33,735 nt of DNA, taken from assembly GCA_002498365.1 (NCBI GenBank), contig DAHB01000005.1:243347-277081 (forward strand), read 5' to 3'. This document shows positions 1 through 8,673 of the stretch, in pieces. Position numbers and translations under genes: made by a program. Under the pieces are notes generated by a model that saw nothing but the letters and a program-made list of their open reading frames with translations, had not been told where the DNA came from and did not search any database. Numbering within the stretch: the stretch's first letter is position 1; every line of letters begins with the position of its first letter. The stretch is from Methanomassiliicoccaceae archaeon UBA421. GTDB taxonomy: Archaea > Thermoplasmatota > Thermoplasmata > Methanomassiliicoccales > Methanomethylophilaceae.

Positions 1-1575
1 GCAGAATCAGGATCGGACTGGGCTAAAAAAGCATTATTGGATATATTAATCGAAAGAGACAATGAGGAAGAATATGAAGAAATACATTCTTTGATGTCTG
101 AGTTATCATTAAAAGAAATCAAATACAAGCAAATGTTGGCCAAATGCTTGTTTAGAGGGGATTATACTGAAGTAGACATAATGGCCGCAGAACAATTACT
201 TCTGTCCCAAAATGATGACATCTCGAAATTGATGCTTTCAGACATATATATTCAAAAAAAGAGCATAGAATATAGAAAAAAAGCAGTTGCTTTATGTAAA
301 TCATGCATCGCATCCAATTCCGAACTAGCGTGGTTTAGATTGAATAAGTGGAATTCCGAAAAGGTCATTCAATCAAAATTTAACAACTCTTTTTCGACAA
401 TGAATATATTAATTCTATCAAGTAACGAATATTCAAAGTATGCTTCAGTTTTAATTAAATCAATTATATGCAACAATCCGTATAATTTACGCTTTTTTAT
501 TTTAACAACAGGGATAAGTGAGCGTAACAAAGAATTACTAAATTGTTACAATAGTGATACTGTGGCCATCCAATATATCACAATTGACTTAGATTATATA
601 AACTCAATTCGTTTTCCCGAAGACAGTCCAGAAGGAGGAAGATGGTCAAAAATGTCATTATTTAGATTAATACCGAATCTCATCCTGCCAGATGATGTAA
701 ATCGTGTTCTGTCTTTGGGTGCGGATACAATTGTTGATGGAGATTTAGGGAGCTTATATAGTAAAGATTTAAACAATGTTGCAGTTGTTGGAACATACAC
801 AGATAAAGATTATAAATTGCTTCAACAAAACGGGAAGTGCGATTTAATACCAAATAAAATCAACGGTGACATGCTATTGATGAATGTAGATTTATTCCGT
901 AAGATGGATATTTCTGTTGAATCATACGCGGAGGCAAGTAAAAAATTTGTTACAGAAGAATCGCTTCTTCCTGCGCTGTTTAGAGAAAAGGTGCACCTTG
1001 TTGATCCCTATACATACAACTATAGAATAGATCCGATTATAAGCGCTCCATCAAAGTACCAGCTCATATTACCGAAACCAATTATTATTCAATATGTGTG
1101 GTATCAAAAACCTTGGGCGATGTATTCAGAAACAGAAAAAGATTTTAATTCTAATTATAGCAAATTACTCGTATCACGGTTGAAGAACAATACTTTTAGA
1201 AAGTGGTGGAAGTACGCAAAGCTATGTAATCATTATGATGACTTGTATTCAGATTTGAAGCTAACAAGAAGTAATCTGGCGTATCACGCATATCAATTTG
1301 AAAAACAAATCAACACTGTTAAAAAAAACTTTTATTATTATTCTGATTTTATCCTAAATTTATTTATAAATGGTGATATGAATAAGTTGTTAAATAAATT
1401 AAAATCGTACCCTAATATTGTTCTAGTTAACGATACGGACAACATTTACAAGGAATTGTTTAAAAGAATGGGTCTTTCAACACTGTCCAAACAAACATCT
1501 GATACTGATATAATTATCAACTGCGACATATCCAAAGAAACGAACTTTCGTAGCATAAAAGATTTACTTGGGTAA
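1..1575 (+). CDS. GT8-family glycosyltransferase, 5' end outside window
   Basis: The frame is open from the first base, so the gene is truncated by the window edge; the TTG at 37 is only the first possible internal start. From about residue 120 (counted from that TTG) the protein has the GT8 (LgtC/RfaI-like) fold signature: a strand ILILSSNEYSKYASVLIKS, then VNRVLSLGADTIVDGDL, then NGDMLLMNVDLFRK. In GT8 enzymes these correspond to the donor-binding strand, the metal-binding DxD strand and the FN(A/S)GVLL(M/I)N segment. The usual first Asp of DxD is Gly here (LGAD), so metal or donor binding may be altered. The last ~100 residues are a separate, unrecognised C-terminal region. It probably transfers a sugar to a surface glycan. 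The gene is much more AT-rich than the core genome, which suggests transfer. A MITE-like element starts 65 bp after its stop. Confidence 0.8.
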   Translation, partial: AESGSDWAKKALLDILIERDNEEEYEEIHSLMSELSLKEIKYKQMLAKCLFRGDYTEVDIMAAEQLLLSQNDDISKLMLSDIYIQKKSIEYRKKAVALCKSCIASNSELAWFRLNKWNSEKVIQSKFNNSFSTMNILILSSNEYSKYASVLIKSIICNNPYNLRFFILTTGISERNKELLNCYNSDTVAIQYITIDLDYINSIRFPEDSPEGGRWSKMSLFRLIPNLILPDDVNRVLSLGADTIVDGDLGSLYSKDLNNVAVVGTYTDKDYKLLQQNGKCDLIPNKINGDMLLMNVDLFRKMDISVESYAEASKKFVTEESLLPALFREKVHLVDPYTYNYRIDPIISAPSKYQLILPKPIIIQYVWYQKPWAMYSETEKDFNSNYSKLLVSRLKNNTFRKWWKYAKLCNHYDDLYSDLKLTRSNLAYHAYQFEKQINTVKKNFYYYSDFILNLFINGDMNKLLNKLKSYPNIVLVNDTDNIYKELFKRMGLSTLSKQTSDTDIIINCDISKETNFRSIKDLLG

Positions 1576-1640
1576 AATTGTACAAACAAACATAAGTGTG
1601 AGCCTCATATAACAGACGTCTTTGATTTGAGATATATTCT

Positions 1641-1861
1641 GAGCTCGACACTTGATTCTGATTTTGGAAGAATTTGACACTTGAGCTTACGCTGATCGCT
1701 TGACTCTTCCGCATCGTTTTTCGTGTCGTTATCGGTCTCCCCGAGGGGCTTTCAGCCCCGGAGACACCCGAAAGGACGGGAAAAGCATAGTGAAAAATGT
1801 CAAGGATCAGCGTAAGCTCAAGTGTCAAATTCTTCCAAAATCAGAATCAAGTGTCGAGCTC
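1641..1861. mobile_element. MITE-like element with perfect 57-bp terminal inverted repeats
   Basis: Positions 1641-1697 and 1805-1861 are exact reverse complements over 57 bp, both ending in GAGCTC at the outer edge. The 107-bp interior encodes nothing convincing but carries a strong GC hairpin (1735-1765; GTCTCC/GGAGAC and GGGGCT/AGCCCC around TTC). Read on the minus strand, the segment holding the hairpin, a stretch GACCGATAACGACACGAAAA and the arm resembles the 3' end of the IS remnant at 8434-8575, so this is best read as an internally deleted, non-autonomous derivative of that IS. No clear target duplication is visible beside the ends. It lies in the 478-bp gap between the GT8 gene and the ThDP gene; the rest of that gap (1862-2053) shows nothing I can name. 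Confidence 0.8.
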
Positions 1862-2053
1862 GGGTTTTATTTCACAACTAAGAGATTCTCTCGGGACACC
1901 TCATATTATGCGTCCATTCGTTCAGCTACAAACAGTTGTTCGCATCGTGTCCTGTTAACTTTAGGATGTGACAGATTATGCACAACGGAATCTGTCAACT
2001 TTCAATCCTATAGTTTCAAAAACCATCAGCAGACACTTCTGTCAAAGTCTGAT

Positions 2054-3781
2054 TTACAACATATTTAGGTAAGAATATAAGTCACGGTCAATACATGGGA
2101 ATTGATCCTGATTCGGTTTTCCGTATTCTAATTTGGGGACCACGTATGTATCTTTGTCGATAATTACTTCTAGCAGGCTTGGTCCGTCGAATGCCATTTC
2201 CATTTTCCCTGAATCTGGCAATATCTTTGACTTTACGCCCATCGAATCGGCCACTTTGACAAAATCCATAGACCTGAATCCGCTGTCGGCGGTCGTTCCG
2301 GAATAACATTTGTTGAAAAACATCTCTTGGAAATGTCTGATCATCCCAAGGGCATTGTTGTTTAAAACTACAACTGTTATCGGCAATTTGTTTACCGAGA
2401 TTGTGTGTAGTTCCGAGATGCACATCTGCAACCCCCCGTCTCCACAGAAACACAGAACCGGCTTACCTGTATGGTAGAACGCTCCTATGGCCGCAGGCAG
2501 AGAATAGCCCATAGAACCGAAACCTCCTGAGGCCAACAATTGTTGCTTGGGCTTAAAGATAAAAGATTGTGCGACCCACACCTGATTCTGACCTACATCT
2601 GTCGTTATTGTGATATCATCTGGTATATCTGCAGATATTTTTTGTATCAATCCATTTTCCGGGTTTGTATCGAACCCACTCAATGATTCCCGTATTATAT
2701 TGCAAATATCAATCCATTTTTTGTCAGCGTGGTAGATTGAATCGTATGAACTTAACCAATCTACCACGTCACGCAAATCTGAACAGATACATAAATCATC
2801 ACGAATACTGTACTCTAGTTCTTTAGGGTCTATATCCACTCTTATTATTTTGGCGCCTGGCGCGAACTGATCTCTTTTTGCCCCCACCTGACGGATATCC
2901 AAACGGCTTCCAAAACTAATAATCAAGTCTGCTTTTGCAACTATGAAATTAGCGGTACGGTCGCCATATGCCCCGATGAATCCATAATAATTCTCCAATC
3001 CGCTACAGACATCGACTGCAATCATACTCGACACTATTGGAACACCTGTTTTGCTCAGGAACTCACGCATCTCCTTCACAAAGCGCTCTTGTTTGACGCC
3101 GGCACCTACGACTATGCATGGCCTTTTTGAAACATTCAGCAAGTCCAAAATTATAGTATAATCACAATTGCTCCTTCGAATTTCTTTATTTGTAGGGACC
3201 TGACGGACATATTTTAGATAATTCCTCTGAACGTCCATCGGAATGTCCAACAATACTGGCCCTTTGCGACCTGACACCGCTGCTTCGTAGGCTTTTTCCA
3301 ATTCTGCTGGTAGATTGTCTACATTGTTTACAAATGCACAGTATTTGGTTACTCCTTTGACCATGGATACTATGTCTGTTTCCTGAAATCCTTTCTGCCG
3401 CACGTTGTGTTCGTTGCATCGTTCGAATGTGTTAACTTGCCCGGTTATGAACAAAACAGGAATCGAATCGAAATATGCGTTTGAAATCCCTGTTATAAGA
3501 TTGGTAGCTCCAGGTCCGCTTGTCGCAAAAGCAACCCCGATTTCTGCACCTGCCTGCGCATATCCGCATGCGGCAAACGCTGCTGCCCTCTCGTCGCAAC
3601 AGATATGGTATTCGATTTGACTTCTTTGTTTGGTCAAGGAATCTAGAATATGAGTTACCATCCCGCCAGGATAACCGAAAATATGTTTTATCCCTCTGGA
3701 GATCAGAAACGACACGATGAAATCTGACCCTTTCATACTACAAACACTACCGCTCAGATTGTCTATACTGTCGTTATTCAT
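2054..3781 (-). CDS. ThDP-dependent acetolactate-synthase-like enzyme, probable YerE-type sugar C-acyltransferase
   Basis: A 575-residue member of the acetohydroxyacid synthase group of thiamin-diphosphate enzymes. Visible features are the catalytic Glu near residue 64 (CCDERAAAFAACGYAQ), the SGPGATN segment, a central FAD/Rossmann-like domain, and the ThDP/Mg motif GDG near 448 followed about 25 residues later by NNN. The start is ATG at 3781, with AAGGAGG about seven bases upstream inside the end of the preceding gene. It is the last gene of a CDP-3,6-dideoxyhexose operon and has no IlvH-type regulatory subunit beside it. That context matches Yersinia YerE, which adds a two-carbon unit from pyruvate to CDP-3,6-dideoxy-4-ketoglucose. 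An ordinary biosynthetic IlvB is the main alternative; enzyme class is secure, substrate is inferred. Confidence 0.8.
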   Translation of the reverse strand: MNNDSIDNLSGSVCSMKGSDFIVSFLISRGIKHIFGYPGGMVTHILDSLTKQRSQIEYHICCDERAAAFAACGYAQAGAEIGVAFATSGPGATNLITGISNAYFDSIPVLFITGQVNTFERCNEHNVRQKGFQETDIVSMVKGVTKYCAFVNNVDNLPAELEKAYEAAVSGRKGPVLLDIPMDVQRNYLKYVRQVPTNKEIRRSNCDYTIILDLLNVSKRPCIVVGAGVKQERFVKEMREFLSKTGVPIVSSMIAVDVCSGLENYYGFIGAYGDRTANFIVAKADLIISFGSRLDIRQVGAKRDQFAPGAKIIRVDIDPKELEYSIRDDLCICSDLRDVVDWLSSYDSIYHADKKWIDICNIIRESLSGFDTNPENGLIQKISADIPDDITITTDVGQNQVWVAQSFIFKPKQQLLASGGFGSMGYSLPAAIGAFYHTGKPVLCFCGDGGLQMCISELHTISVNKLPITVVVLNNNALGMIRHFQEMFFNKCYSGTTADSGFRSMDFVKVADSMGVKSKILPDSGKMEMAFDGPSLLEVIIDKDTYVVPKLEYGKPNQDQFPCIDRDLYSYLNML

Positions 3782-4682
3782 CAAACATCCTCCTTGAAGC
3801 GATTATTCTCTGTATACCTTCCTTGAATGAAATCTGCGGGCGATAACCTATATCCTCGAAAAGATCTTGTGCATCCACATTAAGTCCATATTGTAAGTCG
3901 TTTGATTCAAACGATATCTTGGACGACGAACCTGTTTCGGCAATTATTTGTGAGACATATTCCCTCAATGGACGGCTCTCCCCAAATGCTACGCGGTAAC
4001 TTCTGCTCGATTCAACAGTTTGACCCATAAGGTACAACATGCGCCCTGCATCTGACTCATATAGATAGTCCCATGGGCGGCTTCCGTGGTCAATAACTAT
4101 TTCTTCGTTCATCAGTGCCTTGTTTACGACCTGACTTATCATCGTCGAGTCTTTGTCCATTGGTCCATAGACACTAAAGATTCTCGGCCATATGTGCACT
4201 ATTCCCAACGTATCACACATATTTCTGCTCATCATCCCCGATGCCATCTTGGCAATGCCATAGGGAGTGACGGGATTCGGGATTGTCCTGGAGTCAATTA
4301 TGTCTTGAACATATCCATATTCGGCCTGAGACCCTGCACCTATGAATTTCTTACAACCCATCTCACTTGCAAGTTTTACGGCCTTCAGCGTATATTGGAT
4401 GTTCGATGCTTGGACAATATTGTCAAATCTGTCCCGCTTAGATGTTCCGGCCCAGGCGAGATGATAAAAAACATCTGCCTTCATATTTTTCGTATCGATT
4501 GCATCTAATTCCGATATATCGGAAAATAATATTTTTAGCCTAGGCGACTCTGGAAGAGAATTGGTCTTAACCGAAGAATTGCGTACGATAGCTATCACGT
4601 CGATACCGTTTGATATACAGTCTTTTGTCAGCGACAGGCCGATCATACCGGTTGCGCCCGTGATACAGACGGTCTTCGTCAA
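3774..4682 (-). CDS. NAD(P)-dependent SDR, nucleotide-sugar reductase/epimerase (YerF/RfbJ-like role)
   Basis: An extended short-chain dehydrogenase of 302 residues. The N-terminus carries the nucleotide-binding motif GATGMIG; the catalytic Tyr-Lys pair is YGIAK near residue 141, with a Ser-rich GAGSQAEYG segment before it as in sugar SDRs. TTG at 4682 is the chosen start because GAGGT lies seven bases upstream and there is no in-frame ATG nearby; rfbH ends five bases before it. The 3' end overlaps the start of the ThDP gene by eight bases. In dideoxyhexose operons an SDR at this position reduces the 4-keto group (abequose, paratose) or, in yersiniose clusters, the branch keto group (YerF). 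Which of these applies cannot be read from the sequence; the adjacent ThDP enzyme favours the YerF-type role. Confidence 0.8.
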   Translation of the reverse strand: MTKTVCITGATGMIGLSLTKDCISNGIDVIAIVRNSSVKTNSLPESPRLKILFSDISELDAIDTKNMKADVFYHLAWAGTSKRDRFDNIVQASNIQYTLKAVKLASEMGCKKFIGAGSQAEYGYVQDIIDSRTIPNPVTPYGIAKMASGMMSRNMCDTLGIVHIWPRIFSVYGPMDKDSTMISQVVNKALMNEEIVIDHGSRPWDYLYESDAGRMLYLMGQTVESSRSYRVAFGESRPLREYVSQIIAETGSSSKISFESNDLQYGLNVDAQDLFEDIGYRPQISFKEGIQRIIASRRMFDE

Positions 4683-4687
4683 AGGTA

Positions 4688-6019
4688 TTACCTCATGGCC
4701 TCGAGGATTGTCTTGCCCATGTGATCGATGACCTCGTCCGTCATCCCGGGATAGACGCCGACCCAGAACGTGCTGTTCATTATCTCGTCGGTGTTCTTCA
4801 GGTCGCCTATTACGCGATAGCCCTTTCCGCTTTCACGCATTTCGTCAAAGCACGGGTGCTTGATCAGGTTGCCGGCGAACAGCATCCTTGTCTGTATCCC
4901 TTTTTTTTCAATGTACGAAACGACCTTCTTCCTGTCGACGCCTTCCCTGCATGTGATGAGGAACCCGAACCAGCTGGGTTCGCTTCCTTCCAAGGGCTCC
5001 GGGAGTACTATCTTGTCCGTTGCGTCTTCGAGTATCCGCCTCAGCCTTGCGAAGTTGCTCCTCCTCCTCTCCACGAATCCCGGAAGCTTTTCCAGCTGGG
5101 CGCAGCCTATCGAAGCCTGCATGTCCGTGGCTTTAAGATTGTATCCGAAATGGGAATAGACATACTTGTGATCGTATCCGAACGGCAGTTCTCCGTACTG
5201 CCTGTCGAACCTGTGCCCGCACAGGTTGTCCTGTCCCGAGGCGCAGGAACAGTCCCTTCCCCAGTCCCTGAGGGAACGGACGATCTTGTTCAGCTTGTCA
5301 TCGTTCGTGTATACCGCACCGCCTTCTCCGGTGGTCATGTGATGCGGAGGATAGAAGCTCGAGGTACCTATGTCCCCCACGGTACCGGTGAAGTGCATCT
5401 TGCCCCTGTACATGTATTTGGAACCCAGCGCGTCGCAGTTGTCTTCTATCAACCACAGGCCGTTCCTGTCGCAGAAATCTTTAACACGCTCTATGTCGAA
5501 GGGGTTGCCCAACGTGTGCGCCAGCATGACCGCCTTCGTCTTTTCGGAAAGCGCCTTTTCCAGCTGGCCGACGTCCACGTTGTACTGAGGTATCTTAACG
5601 TCTACGAACACCGGGACCGCCCCATACTGGATTATCGGCGTGACGGTTGTCGGGAACCCGCATGCGACCGTTATGACCTCGTCCCCCGGGCGCACCGCAC
5701 GCTCTCCCAGCAGCGGAGACGTCAGGGCCATGAAGGCCAGAAGGTTTGCTGACGATCCTGAATTCACAAAGTTACAGTGCCTTACGTTGAGGTAATCAGA
5801 AAGCCTTTTTTCGAACTCGTCCGTATATCTGCCTGCGGTGAGCCAGAAATCCAGTGCCGAATCCACAAGGTTGACCATCTCGTCCTTGTCGTACACGCGG
5901 GAAGCGTAAGGCACACGTTTTCCTTCGGAGAAGGGCTCTTTTTTATGGTACTTGCCACAGTAATCTTCCACGAGCTTTAATATCTCTTTTCTCGCCCGTT
6001 TCTCATCGTTATCGATCAT
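4688..6019 (-). CDS. rfbH: CDP-4-keto-6-deoxy-D-glucose 3-dehydrase (E1), PMP/[2Fe-2S] enzyme
   Basis: A 443-residue aspartate-aminotransferase-fold enzyme of the RfbH/DdhC/AscC (E1) group, which removes the C3 hydroxyl of CDP-4-keto-6-deoxyglucose using pyridoxamine phosphate and a [2Fe-2S] cluster. Diagnostic residues are present: the lysine that normally binds PLP is replaced by His in YPPHHMTTGEGG (His 226/227), Asp 193 (IEDNCD) would contact the pyridine nitrogen, and four cysteines follow the E1 pattern, Cys195, then Cys257-x-Cys259-x7-Cys267 in GRDCSCASGQDNLCG. The reductase partner (E3, DdhD/AscD) is not in the window. ATG start lies immediately after the rfbG stop (TGAATG), indicating translational coupling in the operon. 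Confidence 0.93.
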   Translation of the reverse strand: MIDNDEKRARKEILKLVEDYCGKYHKKEPFSEGKRVPYASRVYDKDEMVNLVDSALDFWLTAGRYTDEFEKRLSDYLNVRHCNFVNSGSSANLLAFMALTSPLLGERAVRPGDEVITVACGFPTTVTPIIQYGAVPVFVDVKIPQYNVDVGQLEKALSEKTKAVMLAHTLGNPFDIERVKDFCDRNGLWLIEDNCDALGSKYMYRGKMHFTGTVGDIGTSSFYPPHHMTTGEGGAVYTNDDKLNKIVRSLRDWGRDCSCASGQDNLCGHRFDRQYGELPFGYDHKYVYSHFGYNLKATDMQASIGCAQLEKLPGFVERRRSNFARLRRILEDATDKIVLPEPLEGSEPSWFGFLITCREGVDRKKVVSYIEKKGIQTRMLFAGNLIKHPCFDEMRESGKGYRVIGDLKNTDEIMNSTFWVGVYPGMTDEVIDHMGKTILEAMR

Positions 6020-7069
6020 TCATTCACCAGCATATTCTTTGATCTGGTCTTCCATACATCCGACCACGTCTCTGCTGCCCGTCCAGGACCTGGTCCATTC
6101 GATGGTCTTTGTGACGGCAGTCCTGATGTTCCATTTCGGAGAACATCCTATCTTTGATTTCAAAAGAGAATTGTCCAGCTTGAGGAACGTCGCCTCGTGG
6201 GGCCCATTCTCCTCGAGGCTCTCCCATCTCAGTCCTTCACCCCACATATCGCAGAACATCGTCGCCAGCTCCCCTGTCGTTATGCAGTCGGAGTACTCGG
6301 GTCCGATATTGTAGCTTCCGGCCATTGTTATATCTTCGGACTGGCACTTCACTATCTCGAGGTAACCGAACAAAGGTTCCAATACATGCTGATAGGGCCT
6401 TATGGAAGAGGGATTACGCAACCTTATCGTCGTTCCGGAACATGCCGCCCTCACACAGTCCGGGACGATGCGTTCGAAAGCGAAGTCCCCTCCTCCGATG
6501 ACGTTGCCCGCCCTGGCGGTCGATATTGCGCACCTCCCGTCCGCAAAAAAGCTCTTCCTATAACTGCTAGTGATGATATCGGAACAGCTTTTGGAATTGG
6601 AATATGGATCGTGCCCGTTTAATGGATCGATCTCTCTGTAACCGTAGTCCCATTCCCTGTTCTCGTATACTTTGTCGGTAGTTACATTGAGAAATGATCT
6701 TACGCTGTTGTTGGAACGGACGCACTCAAGGACGTTCACTGTGCCCATAACATTCGTCTCGTATGTGTATCTGGGATCCTTGTAACTGTCCCTGACCAGC
6801 GGTTGCGCCGCCATGTGGATCACTATCTCCGGCTTGACGTCAGAAAAGAAATCCTCCATCGATGGAAGGTCACGTACGTCCGCATACTTGGAATGGACGA
6901 ATGAATCCGCATCGATTATCTCATAGAGACTGGGATCCGTGGGCGGATCGAGAGAATATCCGTACACTTCCGATCCAAACATATCTAAAACCTTGCACAG
7001 CCACGATCCCTTGAACCCCGTATGCCCGGTGACCAGGACCCTCTTCCCCTTGAAATAATCGGATAACAT
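6020..7069 (-). CDS. rfbG: CDP-glucose 4,6-dehydratase
   Basis: A 349-residue extended SDR that converts CDP-glucose to CDP-4-keto-6-deoxyglucose. The N-terminus has the characteristic RVLVTGHTGFKGSWL segment of the RfbG/DdhB family, followed by NVTTDKVYEN and the region DPYSNSKSC, where Tyr/Lys of the catalytic YxxxK align as YSNSK. ATG at 7069 is chosen because it overlaps the rfbF stop codon as TAATG and has a purine-rich GGAAGAG upstream; an upstream TTG in the same frame lacks support. It feeds rfbH directly downstream. Length and motifs are normal for the family. Confidence 0.93.
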   Translation of the reverse strand: MLSDYFKGKRVLVTGHTGFKGSWLCKVLDMFGSEVYGYSLDPPTDPSLYEIIDADSFVHSKYADVRDLPSMEDFFSDVKPEIVIHMAAQPLVRDSYKDPRYTYETNVMGTVNVLECVRSNNSVRSFLNVTTDKVYENREWDYGYREIDPLNGHDPYSNSKSCSDIITSSYRKSFFADGRCAISTARAGNVIGGGDFAFERIVPDCVRAACSGTTIRLRNPSSIRPYQHVLEPLFGYLEIVKCQSEDITMAGSYNIGPEYSDCITTGELATMFCDMWGEGLRWESLEENGPHEATFLKLDNSLLKSKIGCSPKWNIRTAVTKTIEWTRSWTGSRDVVGCMEDQIKEYAGE

Positions 7070-7839
7070 TACCAGCTCTTCCACGGCGCTTTTCCTGAAT
7101 CCCAGAGTTCCTGCAGTTTCTCCTTATCGCGCATGGTGTCCATGCATTGCCAGAAGCCGTCGTGCCTGTACGCCATCAGTTCCCCGTCGGACGCCAGATG
7201 CTCGATCGGCCCTCTTTCGAAAATCGTCGAGTCACCTTCGATCATATCTAACACTTCAGGCTCCAATACCATGAAGCCGCCGTTTATCCATCCCGAATCG
7301 ACGGCGTTCTTCTCCCTGAAAGCGGTGATGGCGTCGCCGTCCATATCCATCATACCAAAACGTCCTTCCGGACGGACTGCCGTTAGTGTAGCCTTCTTTT
7401 TATGGTTCTTATGGAAATCGACGACCTTGTCGAGCGGAACGTCGGATACGCCGTCGCCGTATGTCATGCAGAACGTTTCATCACCGATGTGCCTGGATAT
7501 CCGCTTTATGCGCCCGCCGGTCATAGTGTTGAGACCTGTATCCACTACGGTGACCTTCCACGGTTCCGAATCGTCCCTGTGGGACGTCACGTAACCGCCG
7601 TTTGTGAAATCGAAAGTCATATCGCTGCAACGCATGGCGTAATCTCTGAAATATTCCTTGATCATGTGCTGTTTGTAACCCGCACATATCACGAAATCAG
7701 TGATCCCATATGATGTGTACATCTTCATGATGTGCCACAGGATCGGCTGTTCGCCGATCTCTATCATAGGTTTCGGCCTGAGATGGCTTTCCTCCGAAAT
7801 CCTGGTCCCGAATCCTCCGGCAAGTATTACTGCCTTCAT
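7069..7839 (-). CDS. rfbF: Glucose-1-phosphate cytidylyltransferase
   Basis: A 256-residue sugar nucleotidyltransferase that makes CDP-glucose from CTP and glucose 1-phosphate, the entry step of the CDP-dideoxyhexose pathway. It begins with MKAVILAGGFGTRISEES followed by RPKPMIEIG, the specific signature of RfbF/DdhA as opposed to the dTTP enzymes. Further family segments are FVICAGYK, TYGDGVSDV and GGFMVLEP. The in-frame extension upstream (36 codons) has no family resemblance, so ATG at 7839 is used. It is the first gene of the operon rfbF-rfbG-rfbH-SDR-ThDP enzyme, and a TATA-like box lies about 30 bp upstream. Confidence 0.95.
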   Translation of the reverse strand: MKAVILAGGFGTRISEESHLRPKPMIEIGEQPILWHIMKMYTSYGITDFVICAGYKQHMIKEYFRDYAMRCSDMTFDFTNGGYVTSHRDDSEPWKVTVVDTGLNTMTGGRIKRISRHIGDETFCMTYGDGVSDVPLDKVVDFHKNHKKKATLTAVRPEGRFGMMDMDGDAITAFREKNAVDSGWINGGFMVLEPEVLDMIEGDSTIFERGPIEHLASDGELMAYRHDGFWQCMDTMRDKEKLQELWDSGKAPWKSW

Positions 7840-7864
7840 TTCAACCAGGTGTGATTCAGTGTGG

Positions 7865-7877
7865 CATATTATATGAT
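7865..7877 (-). promoter_or_regulatory. Probable TATA box of the CDP-sugar operon
   Basis: On the minus strand the segment reads ATCATATAATATG, an archaeal TATA-like box centred about 32 bp before the rfbF ATG. This would place transcription start a few bases ahead of the gene. It is the only such element between rfbF and the IS remnant, and all five genes downstream are closely packed, consistent with one transcript. Confidence 0.45.
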
Positions 7878-8092
7878 TTCCCAGGCGTGGGAATGTTGAC
7901 GAGGGACCATTAAGCGTCCAGAAGAATGTTGACCAGACGGACAAATTACATTAACCTAATGAATCCGCGAAAAACGATTAATTTTTACATCCTAATTTCA
8001 TAATTATCGCAAGTCTTTCGATGTTTCTCAAGGTGTGCCATGTAAAACCATGAAACTGGAATTCTCAGATATTTTGTAGATTCTTCAAGCTC

Positions 8093-8433
8093 GAATGCAG
8101 CAGGAATTTGACACCATCGGAGGTGTTCTCGATCTACCGCAGACGCGATACGGTGGAGAAGTTCATGGACTCGCTGAAGAACCATATGGACCTCGGGCCG
8201 ATGCGCGTATGGTCGGAGAACAGCGTGAAAGGTACCCTTTGCTGTGTTTTCTCGCCCAAGTCATCGTCTCCATGGTGCGGCATGAGATGCCGGAACCGAG
8301 GAAGCGTTCGACGAGATTCATCATCGATTCCCTGCAGAATTTGACAGTTACCTATGTTCACGACCGCAAGCAGGCAACGAGGCACATATATTCGAACTTC
8401 GAGCCCCCAACTCACGTATTCTCAGGGACATAG
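8093..8433 (+). pseudogene. IS4-superfamily transposase, C-terminal remnant with frameshift
   Basis: The translated stretch contains YRRRDTVEKFMDSLK, an exact match to the IS4-type Y-(2)-R-(3)-E-(6)-K signature that carries the third catalytic acidic residue. The text then continues KNHMDLGPMRVWSENSVKGTLCCVF in one frame and LAQVIVSMVRHEM... in another, so a frameshift near 8245 separates two parts of one protein. The catalytic N-terminal two thirds are missing; a stop sits at 8051 in the upstream frame. It is therefore a dead fragment. The natural 3' end of the IS (hairpin and terminal sequence) follows at 8434-8575. It sits just upstream of the CDP-sugar operon. Confidence 0.8.
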
Positions 8434-8575
8434 GGGTCGTTTCGGTGTTCACGGGGGCTGAAACCCCCCGAGAAGACCGATAACGACACGAAAAACATGA
8501 CAGAAAATGCAGGGTGATCAGCAGAGGCTCAAGTGTCAAATTCATGCAAACTCAGGATCAAGTGTCGAGCTCGGG
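8434..8575 (+). repeat. 3' terminal segment of the IS, related to the MITE at 1641-1861
   Basis: This segment contains a GC hairpin (8452-8470, CGGGGG/CCCCCG), the sequence GACCGATAACGACACGAAAA, and a terminal block with TCAAGTGTCAAATTC and TCAAGTGTCGAGCTCGGG. The same elements occur in the same order on the minus strand of the MITE-like element, with several mismatches, so the two are diverged relatives. The hairpin probably served as the transposase terminator. The element's right boundary is near the GAGCTCGGGTT at about 8565-8575. Confidence 0.7.
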
Positions 8576-8673
8576 TTACAAAAAAATAGGGTATTCTGAA
8601 CAATGGAATTGTCTTCACTTATTATGACAAAATTTCGACCTCGAGAGGAATTCCTTATACTCGGATACAATTC

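Noticed and set aside
1700..2068. 122-codon plus-strand frame over the MITE
   Set aside because: Runs through the inverted repeat and hairpin; the translation is compositionally odd and matches nothing.
2054..3781. ThDP enzyme as the cell's biosynthetic IlvB
   Set aside because: Not excluded by motifs, but it sits in a dideoxyhexose operon without ilvH or other branched-chain genes, so the sugar role is preferred.
4721..5752. 343-codon plus-strand frame
   Set aside because: Shadow of rfbH on the opposite strand; its translation has no family features while the minus strand has all E1 motifs.
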